DNA from: Alphaproteobacteria bacterium
Lineage (GTDB): Bacteria > Pseudomonadota > Alphaproteobacteria > UBA2966
NCBI GenBank assembly: GCA_018650465.1
Contig: JABIFY010000052.1
Span: 1 to 64,000, forward strand
Length of the DNA stretch: 64,000 nt
Direction: 5' to 3'
Below the pieces are notes generated by a model. The model saw only the letters and a list, made by a program, of their open reading frames with translations. It was not told where the DNA came from and did no database searches. Position numbers and translations under genes: made by a program. Shown piece by piece: positions 55,633 through 64,000 of the stretch; positions within the stretch are counted from its first letter, which is position 1, and the number at the start of each line of letters is the position of its first letter.

Positions 55633-56391
55633 TCAAGGGACCAGTCGCACAAAATCCGGGAATTCAAGGGCGTGGGCCGTGGCCTTTAATTCAGCGCCCC
55701 AGCTTGATCGACTGGCAGGTTCCTCAACAATTGCGACAATGAATTCCTCAAGATCCAGATCAGGGGCCAGGCGGTCCCGCACGGCTTGCAGCACATCAAG
55801 TTTGTCGCGAGCATCGAACACACGGTTTGCGGCCTCAATGCGGGAAAAAGCCAGGGGGTTTTCCGTTAGCGCAAGGGCCCCATAATTCGACAAATAAACC
55901 CCAACCGATGCAACTGGTTCGACGACGTCTTCAATCGTCAGGACAACATCCTGCAAATAACCATAGGCATAGTTCACATCGGCCCCACCGCCCTTGTCGA
56001 CTTCACCGGGGCCCATTTCAGTCGTGTGCATGTGGGCCAGTTGTTCGTCATCCAGCCAGGTGATCCAGGTCTGCAACACCGTGTCCGGGGATGGTGCCAA
56101 AGTGGCGGGCACGGCCCCGTAAGAAGTCAGGTGGGCCGAGTAAACCACGTCGTAGTCCTGCAACGTCGCCTTGGTGACAACAAAACTGACATCCGGCCAG
56201 TCGCGATACTTTCGTTGTAGCTGTTCCGGTGCAGCGTTTGAGCCAAAAGCCAACACGGGATGTTTTCCGTCGAGCATATTATCTACCCCGTTGGGCAAAG
56301 GCTGGATTTGGCCGCCATCAAACAAAAAGGAATGCGGTGCCCGTTCATAGGGATAATTTCGCGCGCGATGTTGAAGAAGGTCATTGCTCAT
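55633..56391 (-). CDS. Hypothetical protein, possible gamma-glutamylcyclotransferase-like fold
   Basis: HPVLAFGSNAAPEQLQRKY...VVYSAHLTSYGAVPATLAPSPDT. Confidence 0.6.
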   Translation of the reverse strand: MSNDLLQHRARNYPYERAPHSFLFDGGQIQPLPNGVDNMLDGKHPVLAFGSNAAPEQLQRKYRDWPDVSFVVTKATLQDYDVVYSAHLTSYGAVPATLAPSPDTVLQTWITWLDDEQLAHMHTTEMGPGEVDKGGGADVNYAYGYLQDVVLTIEDVVEPVASVGVYLSNYGALALTENPLAFSRIEAANRVFDARDKLDVLQAVRDRLAPDLDLEEFIVAIVEEPASRSSWGAELKATAHALEFPDFVRLVP

Positions 56392-56454
56392 GGGCCGACC
56401 CTAAAGCACCCGTGTCCCCATTTCCATTGATGCGATGACGTCAGGCCGATGACG

Positions 56455-57615
56455 TCAAGTTTGGCCCATGCGGGTACCTGTCGTGATCGCGCCATCCAGA
56501 ATAGCCCCGCGCATATCCGCGTTTGAAAAATTGGCGTCGCTTAAATCTGCACCGGCAAAATTGGCCGGAAACTTGTGGCCGGTCGGCTTGCCGTCTGGTC
56601 CGCGAATAATCATTTTGCCAATGATGGCAAAACTGGCGTCTGCCTTGACGAGGATCGTCTTGACCATTTTAACGCCGTTCAGTTCGGCTTCGCGCAAATT
56701 ACTGCCGGTCATGTCAGAACCACTGAAGTCCGCCAGCACAAGTTGGGCTTTGGAAAGATTGGCCTCGGTTAAATTACAGGCCCCGAAGTCCGCACCGGAC
56801 AAATAGGCATTGGCGAGATCAGCGCCACTAAGGTCATAATTACGGAAGCTGGCGCGCTCGCCATCGATGCCGCCGGTGTCGGCCCACATGGCGTGACGGG
56901 CCAGCATTTTTTGAACTTCGACCGGTAGTTGTCCCGCACCCTTGCTGACTTTGGTATCGCGCAAGTCCGCTGTACTCAGATCAACACCCGCCAGCACAGT
57001 GCCGCGCATGTTCGCCCCGGTAAAATCAGCACTTTCAACCTGGGCATTTTCCATATTGGCCCCGGTCAGATCGACATTCTTCAGCTTGGCTTTTTCCATA
57101 TTTGCGCCTTCAAGATCGGCACCGGAAAAATCGACACTGTTGGCTTGCATACTGCGCATGGAGGCGTTTTTCAACGAGGCATTTCTAAGCTTGGCCTTGT
57201 CCATCTTGGCGCGATCAAGTGTGGAATTTTCAAGATTGGCGTCACTAAGATCAACCGGCGCATTTTGTGATGAAACCAAAGCGCCAGGCCGCATGTCAGC
57301 ATCCGTCAAATTAACGCCGGTCATGGTGGCTCCCTTGAACTGGACACCACGCAAATCAGCCCGGTAGAAACTGGCACTGGTCAAATTGGCCTTGGTGAAA
57401 TCAGCCCCGAACAGGTCAGCTGAATCAAATTTGACGCCTTCAAGAATACAATTGCTGAAATCGCTGCCGGTTAACACCGCATCTGTCAGGTCAACAGCAG
57501 GCAGGCGCAAGCCCGACAAGTCGACTTCGCGCAAAATGGCACGCTTGCCCCCTGATTTGCCACTGACAAATCGTTGATGCTGTTTCAGAACTTCAGCGAT
57601 TTCGCCGACATCCAT
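56455..57615 (-). CDS. Pentapeptide repeat protein
   Basis: Runs of A(D/N)(L/F)xx: VDLTGANMENAQVESADFTGANMRGTVLAGVDLSTADLRDT. Confidence 0.95.
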   Translation of the reverse strand: MDVGEIAEVLKQHQRFVSGKSGGKRAILREVDLSGLRLPAVDLTDAVLTGSDFSNCILEGVKFDSADLFGADFTKANLTSASFYRADLRGVQFKGATMTGVNLTDADMRPGALVSSQNAPVDLSDANLENSTLDRAKMDKAKLRNASLKNASMRSMQANSVDFSGADLEGANMEKAKLKNVDLTGANMENAQVESADFTGANMRGTVLAGVDLSTADLRDTKVSKGAGQLPVEVQKMLARHAMWADTGGIDGERASFRNYDLSGADLANAYLSGADFGACNLTEANLSKAQLVLADFSGSDMTGSNLREAELNGVKMVKTILVKADASFAIIGKMIIRGPDGKPTGHKFPANFAGADLSDANFSNADMRGAILDGAITTGTRMGQT

Positions 57616-57768
57616 ACGCTTTACCCCCGTGCCATATAACCATGATTTTAACTAATATTCAATCATCTGCTGTATTAGAATCGTTATAACAAAGAATTTC
57701 TCCTGGCTGTCGCGCCACCCGAAGGCAAGCGATATACTCTCCTTAAAACCCCTTCTGCGGAAAAATTC

Positions 57769-59277
57769 ATGGCTTACAGTTCTCTACGCGACTATCTGGA
57801 CAAACTTGAGGCCGTGGGCGACCTTGTGCGGGTAACCACACCCGTCTCCACAAACCTTGAGATGACCGAAATCCAGACCAGATTATTGGCTTCAGGTGGC
57901 CCGGCCGTCCTGTTTGAGAACCCGGTCAATGAGAAGGGCGAAAAAGCCGGTATGCCGGTGCTGGTCAACCTGTTCGGCACGGTCAGCCGGGTTGCTTTGG
58001 GCATGGAGCGCGAACCTGGTGCCTTACGTGAGCTGGGCGAAACCCTGGCCTTTTTGCGCCAACCCGAACCACCAGGCGGTTTCAAGGAAGCGTTGGGTAT
58101 GTTGCCCATCCTGAAGCAAGCCATGGCCATGAAACCCAAATCTGTCTCAAAAGGATCCTGTCAGGATATTGTCTGGACCGGTGATGAAATTGATTTGGCT
58201 AAATTACCCATCCAGACCTGCTGGCCAGGAGAACCAGCCCCCTTGATCACCTGGCCGCTTGTTGTCACCAAAGGCCCCGGCGACAATAAGGAAGATGACT
58301 TTAACGTCGGCATATACCGCATGCAGGTGACCGGTAAAAATACGACCCTGATGCGCTGGCTGAAACATCGTGGCGGGGCCCAGCATCATGCGCGCTGGAA
58401 AGACCAGAACCCGGAACCCCTGCCCGCCGCCGCCGTCATTGGATCGGATCCGGGCATGATCCTGGCTGCGGTCACACCGGTGCCGGATACCTTGTCCGAA
58501 TATCAGTTCGCCGGATTGCTGCGCAACCAGAAAGTCGAACTGGTCGATTGCAAGACCGTGCCTCTGAAGGTGCCTGCCAATGCCGAGATCATCATTGAAG
58601 GTCACGTCTCCTTGCAGGACTACGGCGACGAAGGCCCCTATGGCGATCACACGGGCTTTTATAATTCCGTGGAACAATTTCCGGTCTTCACCGTGTCCGC
58701 CATCACCATGCGCAAGGACCCGATCTATCTCAGTACCTTTACGGGACGCCCGCCGGATGAGCCAAGTGTGCTGGGGGAAGCCCTGAACGAGTTGTTCATC
58801 CCCCTGTTGCAGCAACAATTCCCGGAAATCACCGATTTCTGGCTGCCACCCGAGGGCTGCTCCTATCGTATCGCCGTGGTCTCCATGAAAAAGGCCTATG
58901 CCGGTCACGCCAAGCGCGTGATGATGGGTGTGTGGTCGTTCCTGCGCCAGTTCATGTACACCAAATTCGTGATTGTGGTGGATGACGACATTAACTGCCG
59001 CGACTGGAAAGACGTCATGTGGGCTGTCTCCGTTAACATGGACCCGGCCCGCGACATCACCCTTGTGGAAAACACCCCCATCGACTATCTCGACTTCGCC
59101 TCACCGGTTTCAGGTCTCGGCTCCAAAATCGGCCTCGACGCCACCACCAAGCTTGAGCCGGAAACAAACCGCGAATGGGGCCGCAAACTACGCATGAGCG
59201 ACGATGTCGTGCAAAAAGTCGACGACATGTGGGCGGATTTGGGTTTGCCGGGCAGCGGCAAGGCGATCTGGAAGTGA
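57769..59277 (+). CDS. ubiD: UbiD family decarboxylase
   Basis: [36 protein letters not shown]...[10 protein letters not shown]...[12 protein letters not shown]...[42 protein letters not shown]-type motifs. Confidence 0.93.
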   Translation: MAYSSLRDYLDKLEAVGDLVRVTTPVSTNLEMTEIQTRLLASGGPAVLFENPVNEKGEKAGMPVLVNLFGTVSRVALGMEREPGALRELGETLAFLRQPEPPGGFKEALGMLPILKQAMAMKPKSVSKGSCQDIVWTGDEIDLAKLPIQTCWPGEPAPLITWPLVVTKGPGDNKEDDFNVGIYRMQVTGKNTTLMRWLKHRGGAQHHARWKDQNPEPLPAAAVIGSDPGMILAAVTPVPDTLSEYQFAGLLRNQKVELVDCKTVPLKVPANAEIIIEGHVSLQDYGDEGPYGDHTGFYNSVEQFPVFTVSAITMRKDPIYLSTFTGRPPDEPSVLGEALNELFIPLLQQQFPEITDFWLPPEGCSYRIAVVSMKKAYAGHAKRVMMGVWSFLRQFMYTKFVIVVDDDINCRDWKDVMWAVSVNMDPARDITLVENTPIDYLDFASPVSGLGSKIGLDATTKLEPETNREWGRKLRMSDDVVQKVDDMWADLGLPGSGKAIWK

Positions 59278-59291
59278 TAGCCGTTAACAAT

Positions 59292-59320
59292 CATTAAATA
59301 GTGCCTGACACTAATTAATA
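59292..59320. repeat. Palindrome 3' of ubiD (GTGCCTGACAC variant)
   Basis: cattaaatagtgcctgacactaattaata. Confidence 0.8.
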
Positions 59321-59346
59321 GCTCAGTGTGACGATATTAGGTGGCC

Positions 59347-59373
59347 GTCATACTGGTGAAAACCAGTATCCAT
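59347..59373. repeat. gtcat-type palindromic repeat unit
   Basis: gtcatactggtgaaaaccagtatccat; atactggt/accagtat stem. Confidence 0.7.
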
Positions 59374-59397
59374 CGTGAGTTCGAATTATTTGGTGCC

Positions 59398-59459
59398 TAA
59401 TTAAATAGTGCCCTAATTAAATAGTGCCCTAATTAAATAGTGCCTAATTAAATAGTGCC
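59398..59459. repeat. Tandem array of half-palindromes
   Basis: (taattaaatagtgccc)x2 + (taattaaatagtgcc)x2, followed by atgtactaattaacga. Confidence 0.95.
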
Positions 59460-59478
59460 ATGTACTAATTAACGAAAG

Positions 59479-60447
59479 TTAACCCAGGACTTCTGCTTCG
59501 TCTTCGATAAACCAGGACGGAGTGCGATAGCCGGCGGATTTGCGTTTTTTCATGAAGGTTTTGAAGATGGTCATGCGTGTCTTATCGCCGTTGGCCTTGT
59601 GCTGATAGGGACAGACATCGACACATATATGGCAATATTCATCGCGAAATCTTGAGGCTTCGTAGCATCGTGGTATATCGACCTGCCAGCGCTTGATGCC
59701 TTCTGTAATAATGAAATCGGGTGCCAGTTGAATGGCGGCAGGTGGGCAATTGCTTTCACACAAACGGCAGGTCTCACAGGTTTTTTGCACGCCGAATATG
59801 TTTGGCTGATTAAGCTGCACAGGCGCGTCTGTAATGACGAAACCTGGGCGAAAGCTGGCCCCAAAGTTGGGATGAATGACGCTGCCGTGACGACCCAACT
59901 CCCCCATACCGCTGGCATAGAGGGCGGGCACGGCTTGAATATCGCCGGTGCCGTTGTGATCGGCGATGGCAGCAAAGCCCAGGTCCCGTATGTAGGCGGC
60001 CAGTTGGGTCGAAATTCGGGCGCACTCGACATAAACCTCAAAGGCTTCGACCTCAACGGCCAAGGCCCCTTCCAGCACCTTGGCGTATTCTTCCGACACA
60101 ACGATGGAGACAATGTTTTTAAGCTCGAAGGATGACCCCACATTGATCATGATCGGCGTTAGTTCTGCGAAACCTATGTCACCGGCCCCAAGCTCAATGC
60201 CTTTGCTTTTGATCAACGCTGCCAAATGGGCGGGATCGTTACCTTCGGTTTGCTGCTTGTTCACAGGTCCGTCCCGATCTGGTGTCCACGCCATCCAGCG
60301 CTGCATACAAGCGTGCAGATCAAACTTTTGTGCCTTGGGACTGTCCTGGCGGTAAAAAGGAACCTCGGACAGACCCTTTTGTTGCATGATTTCCCGCACC
60401 AAAGGATCGTCTGGACCGCCCCTGCGAAATTCTGAAATGCCCTTCAT
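59479..60447 (-). CDS. Reductive dehalogenase-like / QueG-like double [4Fe-4S] protein
   Basis: CETCRLCESNCPPAAI and RDEYCHICVDVCPYQHKANGDKTRM; no Tat signal. Confidence 0.75.
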   Translation of the reverse strand: MKGISEFRRGGPDDPLVREIMQQKGLSEVPFYRQDSPKAQKFDLHACMQRWMAWTPDRDGPVNKQQTEGNDPAHLAALIKSKGIELGAGDIGFAELTPIMINVGSSFELKNIVSIVVSEEYAKVLEGALAVEVEAFEVYVECARISTQLAAYIRDLGFAAIADHNGTGDIQAVPALYASGMGELGRHGSVIHPNFGASFRPGFVITDAPVQLNQPNIFGVQKTCETCRLCESNCPPAAIQLAPDFIITEGIKRWQVDIPRCYEASRFRDEYCHICVDVCPYQHKANGDKTRMTIFKTFMKKRKSAGYRTPSWFIEDEAEVLG

Positions 60448-60577
60448 GCTAAATCATCCTTCTGACCAAGTTCTGTTTTGTGCTGCAAGATCGTGCAATC
60501 TCACTTAGACGCTACCACTTTTTCTCTAATGCGCTAGTTTAGGGCGCAAATCTGTATCCTAAAAACAAAGTCTGAAT

Positions 60578-61912
60578 ATGTCTGAAGCACTTGAATTCCT
60601 GAATGATCTCTTTGCCAAGGCCAAAAAGGCCGGGGCGGATGCGGCGGATGGCCACCATGTGGTGTCGCAGTCCCTGTCGACCTCCATGCGCATGGGCCAG
60701 CGCGAAGACCTGGAACGGTCTGAATCGCTGGATATGATGCTGCGTGTCTTTGTCGGCCAGCGCCAGGCCTGTGTGGCCTCGAGCGATACATCGGCCCAGG
60801 CTATGGATGAATTGGTGGAACGTGCGGTTTCCATGGCCAAGGTCGCACCCGAAGACCCTTATTGTGGTCTGGCTCCGGAAGACAGGCTGGCGAAAACATG
60901 GCCCGATCTGGACAGCTATGACGACTATGAATATGACACCGAAGCGCTGTATGACATCGGCGCAGAGGCCGAAGAAGCCGCCCTTGCCGTCGACGGCGTC
61001 ACCAATTCCAACGGGGCCGGGGCCGGATGGTCCAGGGCTGAAGTCGCCATCGCCACCAGTCATGGCTTTGCGGGCAGCTATAAATCCAGCAGCTATTCCT
61101 TCAGTGCCTCGGTCCTGGCCGGCGAAGGCACGGACATGGAAAGCGATTACGATTATTCCTCCAAGCGCCACCACGAGGAGCTGGAAAGTCCCGCCAGGAT
61201 CGGCCGCAATGCTGGTGAGCGCACGGTTAAACGCCTGAACCCGCGCCAAATGGCAACATCTGAAGTGCCGGTGATCTATGATCCGCGTTGTTCAAACGGC
61301 TTGCTCGGCCACCTGGCTGGTGCCATCACGGGCGGCTCGGTCGCCCGCGGTACCAGTTTTCTGAAAGACTATATGGACAAAGCGGTGTTTGCTGACGGCA
61401 TTAATATTGTCGATGATCCGCATATCTTGCGCGGCCAGGCCTCGCGTCCTTTTGACGGCGAAGGCGTGGCCAATGCGCGGCTTGATTTGATTGAAAATGG
61501 TGTCCTGAAAACCTGGATCATGGATACAGCCTCGGCCCGCCAGCTGGGTCTTGAGACCACAGGACGCGGCAGTCGTGGCGGCGCATCGCCTCCCCATTCT
61601 TCAACCACAAACCTCTATATGGAAGCCGGATCACAAACGCCCACCGAATTGATGTCTGACATTAAATCTGGCCTCTATATCACTGATTTAATTGGATTTG
61701 GTGTAAATAGTGTGACGGGTGATTACAGCCGAGGGGCCGCCGGGTTCTGGATTGAAGATGGTGAGATCACCTTCCCTGTCAGTGAAATGACGGTGGCCTG
61801 GAACCTGAAAGACATGTTCCTGAATATGTTGCCAGCCAATGACCTGACTTTCAATTATGGCACCAATGCACCCACCATCCGCATCGATGGCATGACCGTC
61901 GCGGGCGCCTGA
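60578..61912 (+). CDS. pmbA: TldD/PmbA family metallopeptidase
   Basis: MRMGQREDLERSESLDMMLRVFVGQRQACVASSD...YDPRCSNGLLGHLAGAITGGSVARGTSFLKD. Confidence 0.93.
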   Translation: MSEALEFLNDLFAKAKKAGADAADGHHVVSQSLSTSMRMGQREDLERSESLDMMLRVFVGQRQACVASSDTSAQAMDELVERAVSMAKVAPEDPYCGLAPEDRLAKTWPDLDSYDDYEYDTEALYDIGAEAEEAALAVDGVTNSNGAGAGWSRAEVAIATSHGFAGSYKSSSYSFSASVLAGEGTDMESDYDYSSKRHHEELESPARIGRNAGERTVKRLNPRQMATSEVPVIYDPRCSNGLLGHLAGAITGGSVARGTSFLKDYMDKAVFADGINIVDDPHILRGQASRPFDGEGVANARLDLIENGVLKTWIMDTASARQLGLETTGRGSRGGASPPHSSTTNLYMEAGSQTPTELMSDIKSGLYITDLIGFGVNSVTGDYSRGAAGFWIEDGEITFPVSEMTVAWNLKDMFLNMLPANDLTFNYGTNAPTIRIDGMTVAGA

Positions 61913-61916
61913 TTTT

Positions 61917-62729
61917 ATGGACCTGAAAGATGATATCGCCCTGCTGAAATCAGCCGTTCTGGCTGGCGGTGTCGTCGCCCATGGCTTCTTTAAGGGTCAT
62001 GCGGAAACCTGGGAAAAGAACCCTGGCGATCCGGTGACGGAAGCTGACCTGGCGGTTGATGCCTTGCTGAAAGAACAGCTGTGTGCGGCCCGGCCCGATT
62101 ATGGCTGGCTGTCGGAAGAAACGGTTGATGACAAAATCCGCCTGGAGCGTAAACGCTGCTGGATTGTCGACCCCATCGACGGCACCCGCGCTTTTGTCCA
62201 GCGCAAGCCGGAATATACCGTTTGTGCAGCCCTGGTCGAAGACGGCAAACCCATCCTGGGCGCTGTTCTGAACCCGGAAACAAATGACTTCTGGTTCGCA
62301 GAAATCGGCCAGGGAGCGACGCTGAATGACCAGCCCCTGAATTTAGGCCCCGTCCCCTCAATCGTTGATGCCCGCCTGTTGTCTTCCAGCGGCATGCTGC
62401 AACGAAATGGCTTTCTGCCCATCCCTAAAGCCCAGTTTCATTTTCACAATTCCATCGCCTTTCGCATGGTGCTGGTGGCGCAAGGACGTTATGACGCGAC
62501 GATTTCCGTGCAGCCGAAAAGCGACTGGGATATTGCCGCTGCCGATCTGATTTGCACAGAAGCGGGTTATGAAGTTACCACGCCCGATGGACAGGGCTTT
62601 ACCTACAACCAGCCCGATGTGCGCCATACCGGCATTATGGTTGCCGGTAAGCCGCTGCTGGCGGAATTGCTGGACCGTCTGGAAGGCATTGAACTGGACA
62701 AGGAGCGAAAGCCCCACGTTCCTGGCTAA
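61917..62729 (+). CDS. Inositol monophosphatase / CysQ-like phosphatase
   Basis: NPGDPVTEADLAVDALLKEQL..YGWLSEETVDDKIRLERKRCWIVDPIDGTRAFVQ...SDWDIAAADLI. Confidence 0.93.
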   Translation: MDLKDDIALLKSAVLAGGVVAHGFFKGHAETWEKNPGDPVTEADLAVDALLKEQLCAARPDYGWLSEETVDDKIRLERKRCWIVDPIDGTRAFVQRKPEYTVCAALVEDGKPILGAVLNPETNDFWFAEIGQGATLNDQPLNLGPVPSIVDARLLSSSGMLQRNGFLPIPKAQFHFHNSIAFRMVLVAQGRYDATISVQPKSDWDIAAADLICTEAGYEVTTPDGQGFTYNQPDVRHTGIMVAGKPLLAELLDRLEGIELDKERKPHVPG

Positions 62730-62874
62730 ACCATTACTGGTCAAAATATTTCCGTGGGAAGTAATCCTGGCTGCCGTCAAGCACAATTCAGCACCAGATG
62801 AATGCATTTTACTATCGTTTTTGATGGCTTTGACTACAATGCGCTCCATAAAAACAAATAATGGGAGCGCAAAA

Positions 62875-63852
62875 ATGAAATTCACAAACAGAATTCGCAA
62901 GACAGCTTTGTCCGCCATCGCAGCGACGGTTCTGCTGGCCGGGCCTGCAATCGCCGCTGATGTCGACAGTATTCACTTTTTGATCCCCGGCGGCGCTGGC
63001 GGTGGCTGGGACGGTACAGCCCGTGGTACCGGCGAAGCCTTGACCAAGGCTGGGCTGGTGGGCACAGCAACTTTTGAAAACATGTCCGGCGGGGGCGGTG
63101 GCAAGGCCATTGGTTTTCTGATCGAGAATGCCGCCTCCAACCACGGCACCCTGATGGTGAATTCAACACCGATCGTTATTCGTTCGCTGGTCGGCCGTTT
63201 CCCGCATAACTTCCGTGACCTGACCATGATCGCCGGTACCATCGGTGATTACGCCGCCTTTGTTGTGCATAAAAACAGCCCCATCAAAAGCTTTGCTGAC
63301 CTTCTGGCCGCCTACAAGGCCAACCCGCGCAAAGTTGCCATCGGTGGTGGCTCAGTGCCAGGTGGCATGGATCACATCGTTGTGGCCCACGCCATGCAGG
63401 CTGCCGGTGAAGACCCCACCAAGGTTAAATACATTCCCTATGATGCGGGCGGTAAAGCCATGGCGGCCTTGCTGTCGGGCGAGATCAAGGCATTGTCCAC
63501 CGGCTTTTCCGAAGCCGTCGGTATGGCCAAGGCCGGTGAAGTTCGCATCATTGGCGTGACCGCTGACAAACGTAATGCGGCTGCCCCCGATGCGCCCACC
63601 CTGAAAGAGCAAGGCGTGAATGCCGAGTTCGTCAACTGGCGTGGCTTCTTTGCAGCCCCTGGTTTGCCAGCTGCCAAGGCCAACGCCTATCGCGCCGCCA
63701 TCGCCAAGATGTATGCAACGCCAGAGTGGGAAGCCGTGCGCGCCCGCAATGGCTGGGTCAACATCCACAATCCCGGCGACAAGTTTGTTTCTTTCCTGGA
63801 AGCCCAGGAAAAGGTCATCAAAAGCCTGATGAAGAAATTGGGGTTCTTGTAG
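62875..63852 (+). CDS. Tripartite tricarboxylate transporter substrate-binding protein (TctC-type)
   Basis: Signal peptide MKFTNRIRKTALSAIAATVLLAGPAIAA; HFLIPGGAGGGWDGTARGTGEAL; start at 62875 with SD, upstream ORF extension rejected. Confidence 0.92.
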   Translation: MKFTNRIRKTALSAIAATVLLAGPAIAADVDSIHFLIPGGAGGGWDGTARGTGEALTKAGLVGTATFENMSGGGGGKAIGFLIENAASNHGTLMVNSTPIVIRSLVGRFPHNFRDLTMIAGTIGDYAAFVVHKNSPIKSFADLLAAYKANPRKVAIGGGSVPGGMDHIVVAHAMQAAGEDPTKVKYIPYDAGGKAMAALLSGEIKALSTGFSEAVGMAKAGEVRIIGVTADKRNAAAPDAPTLKEQGVNAEFVNWRGFFAAPGLPAAKANAYRAAIAKMYATPEWEAVRARNGWVNIHNPGDKFVSFLEAQEKVIKSLMKKLGFL

Positions 63853-63866
63853 GTTTCAATAAAATT

Positions 63867-63924
63867 TGACAGTCACCGATTATGATTTCGATTATGGTTC
63901 ATAGTTGGTGACTGTCATTTTTTT
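63867..63924. terminator. Intergenic hairpin between tctC-like and tctB-like genes
   Basis: tgacagtcacc ... ggtgactgtca followed by a T-run. Confidence 0.65.
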
Positions 63925-63937
63925 GGAGAAATGATGT

Positions 63938-64000
63938 ATGGCACTCGATAAATGGATTGCGGTGATTTTTCTGACAGTCGCCGTCGCCTATGGCTATTCG
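63938..64000 (+). CDS. Start of TctB-like small permease subunit (truncated by window)
   Basis: SD ggaga then MALDKWIAVIFLTVAVAYGYS..., hydrophobic N-terminus, position after tctC. Confidence 0.5.
   Translation, partial: MALDKWIAVIFLTVAVAYGYS

Noticed and set aside
59398-59459. CRISPR array
   Set aside because: Units of 15-16 nt are directly adjacent with no unique spacers; better explained as a tandem half-palindrome
62569-62874. N-terminal extension of the TctC-like ORF
   Set aside because: Overlaps the CysQ-like gene out of frame; real signal peptide and SD begin at 62875

Overview
The window looks like an ordinary chromosomal segment of an alphaproteobacterium (Rhodospirillales-like; inferred from gene content, usg and the repeat types). 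It carries about 58 protein genes and one tRNA-Lys. I see no prophage, CRISPR array, intact transposon or rRNA operon. Housekeeping genes include gyrA, coaD, queA/tgt, ssb, uvrA, ftsB/eno/kdsA/pyrG/secG, gshA, rsmE, ubiA, ubiD and tldD/pmbA. They are mixed with sensor kinases, a diguanylate cyclase, an MCP and transporters. The most interesting signal is at 32766..33542. An ArsM-like SAM methyltransferase ORF stops at an in-frame TGA (33369-33371), exactly where I recall the family having a conserved Cys in an L-W-x-x-C-I-A-G-G motif. The same frame continues for 56 family-like residues to a TAG followed by a hairpin terminator. A stem-loop with bacterial-SECIS geometry begins right after the TGA. 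I propose a selenocysteine-containing methyltransferase that a standard ORF caller truncates. Other notable items are several dispersed palindromic repeat families, including a nested half-palindrome array at 59.4 kb; a truncated HigA-like antitoxin remnant whose break abuts a palindromic repeat; a histone-like K/A-rich tail on UvrA; a RimB-RimK fusion; and a small secreted ORF missed by the 60-aa ORF cutoff.
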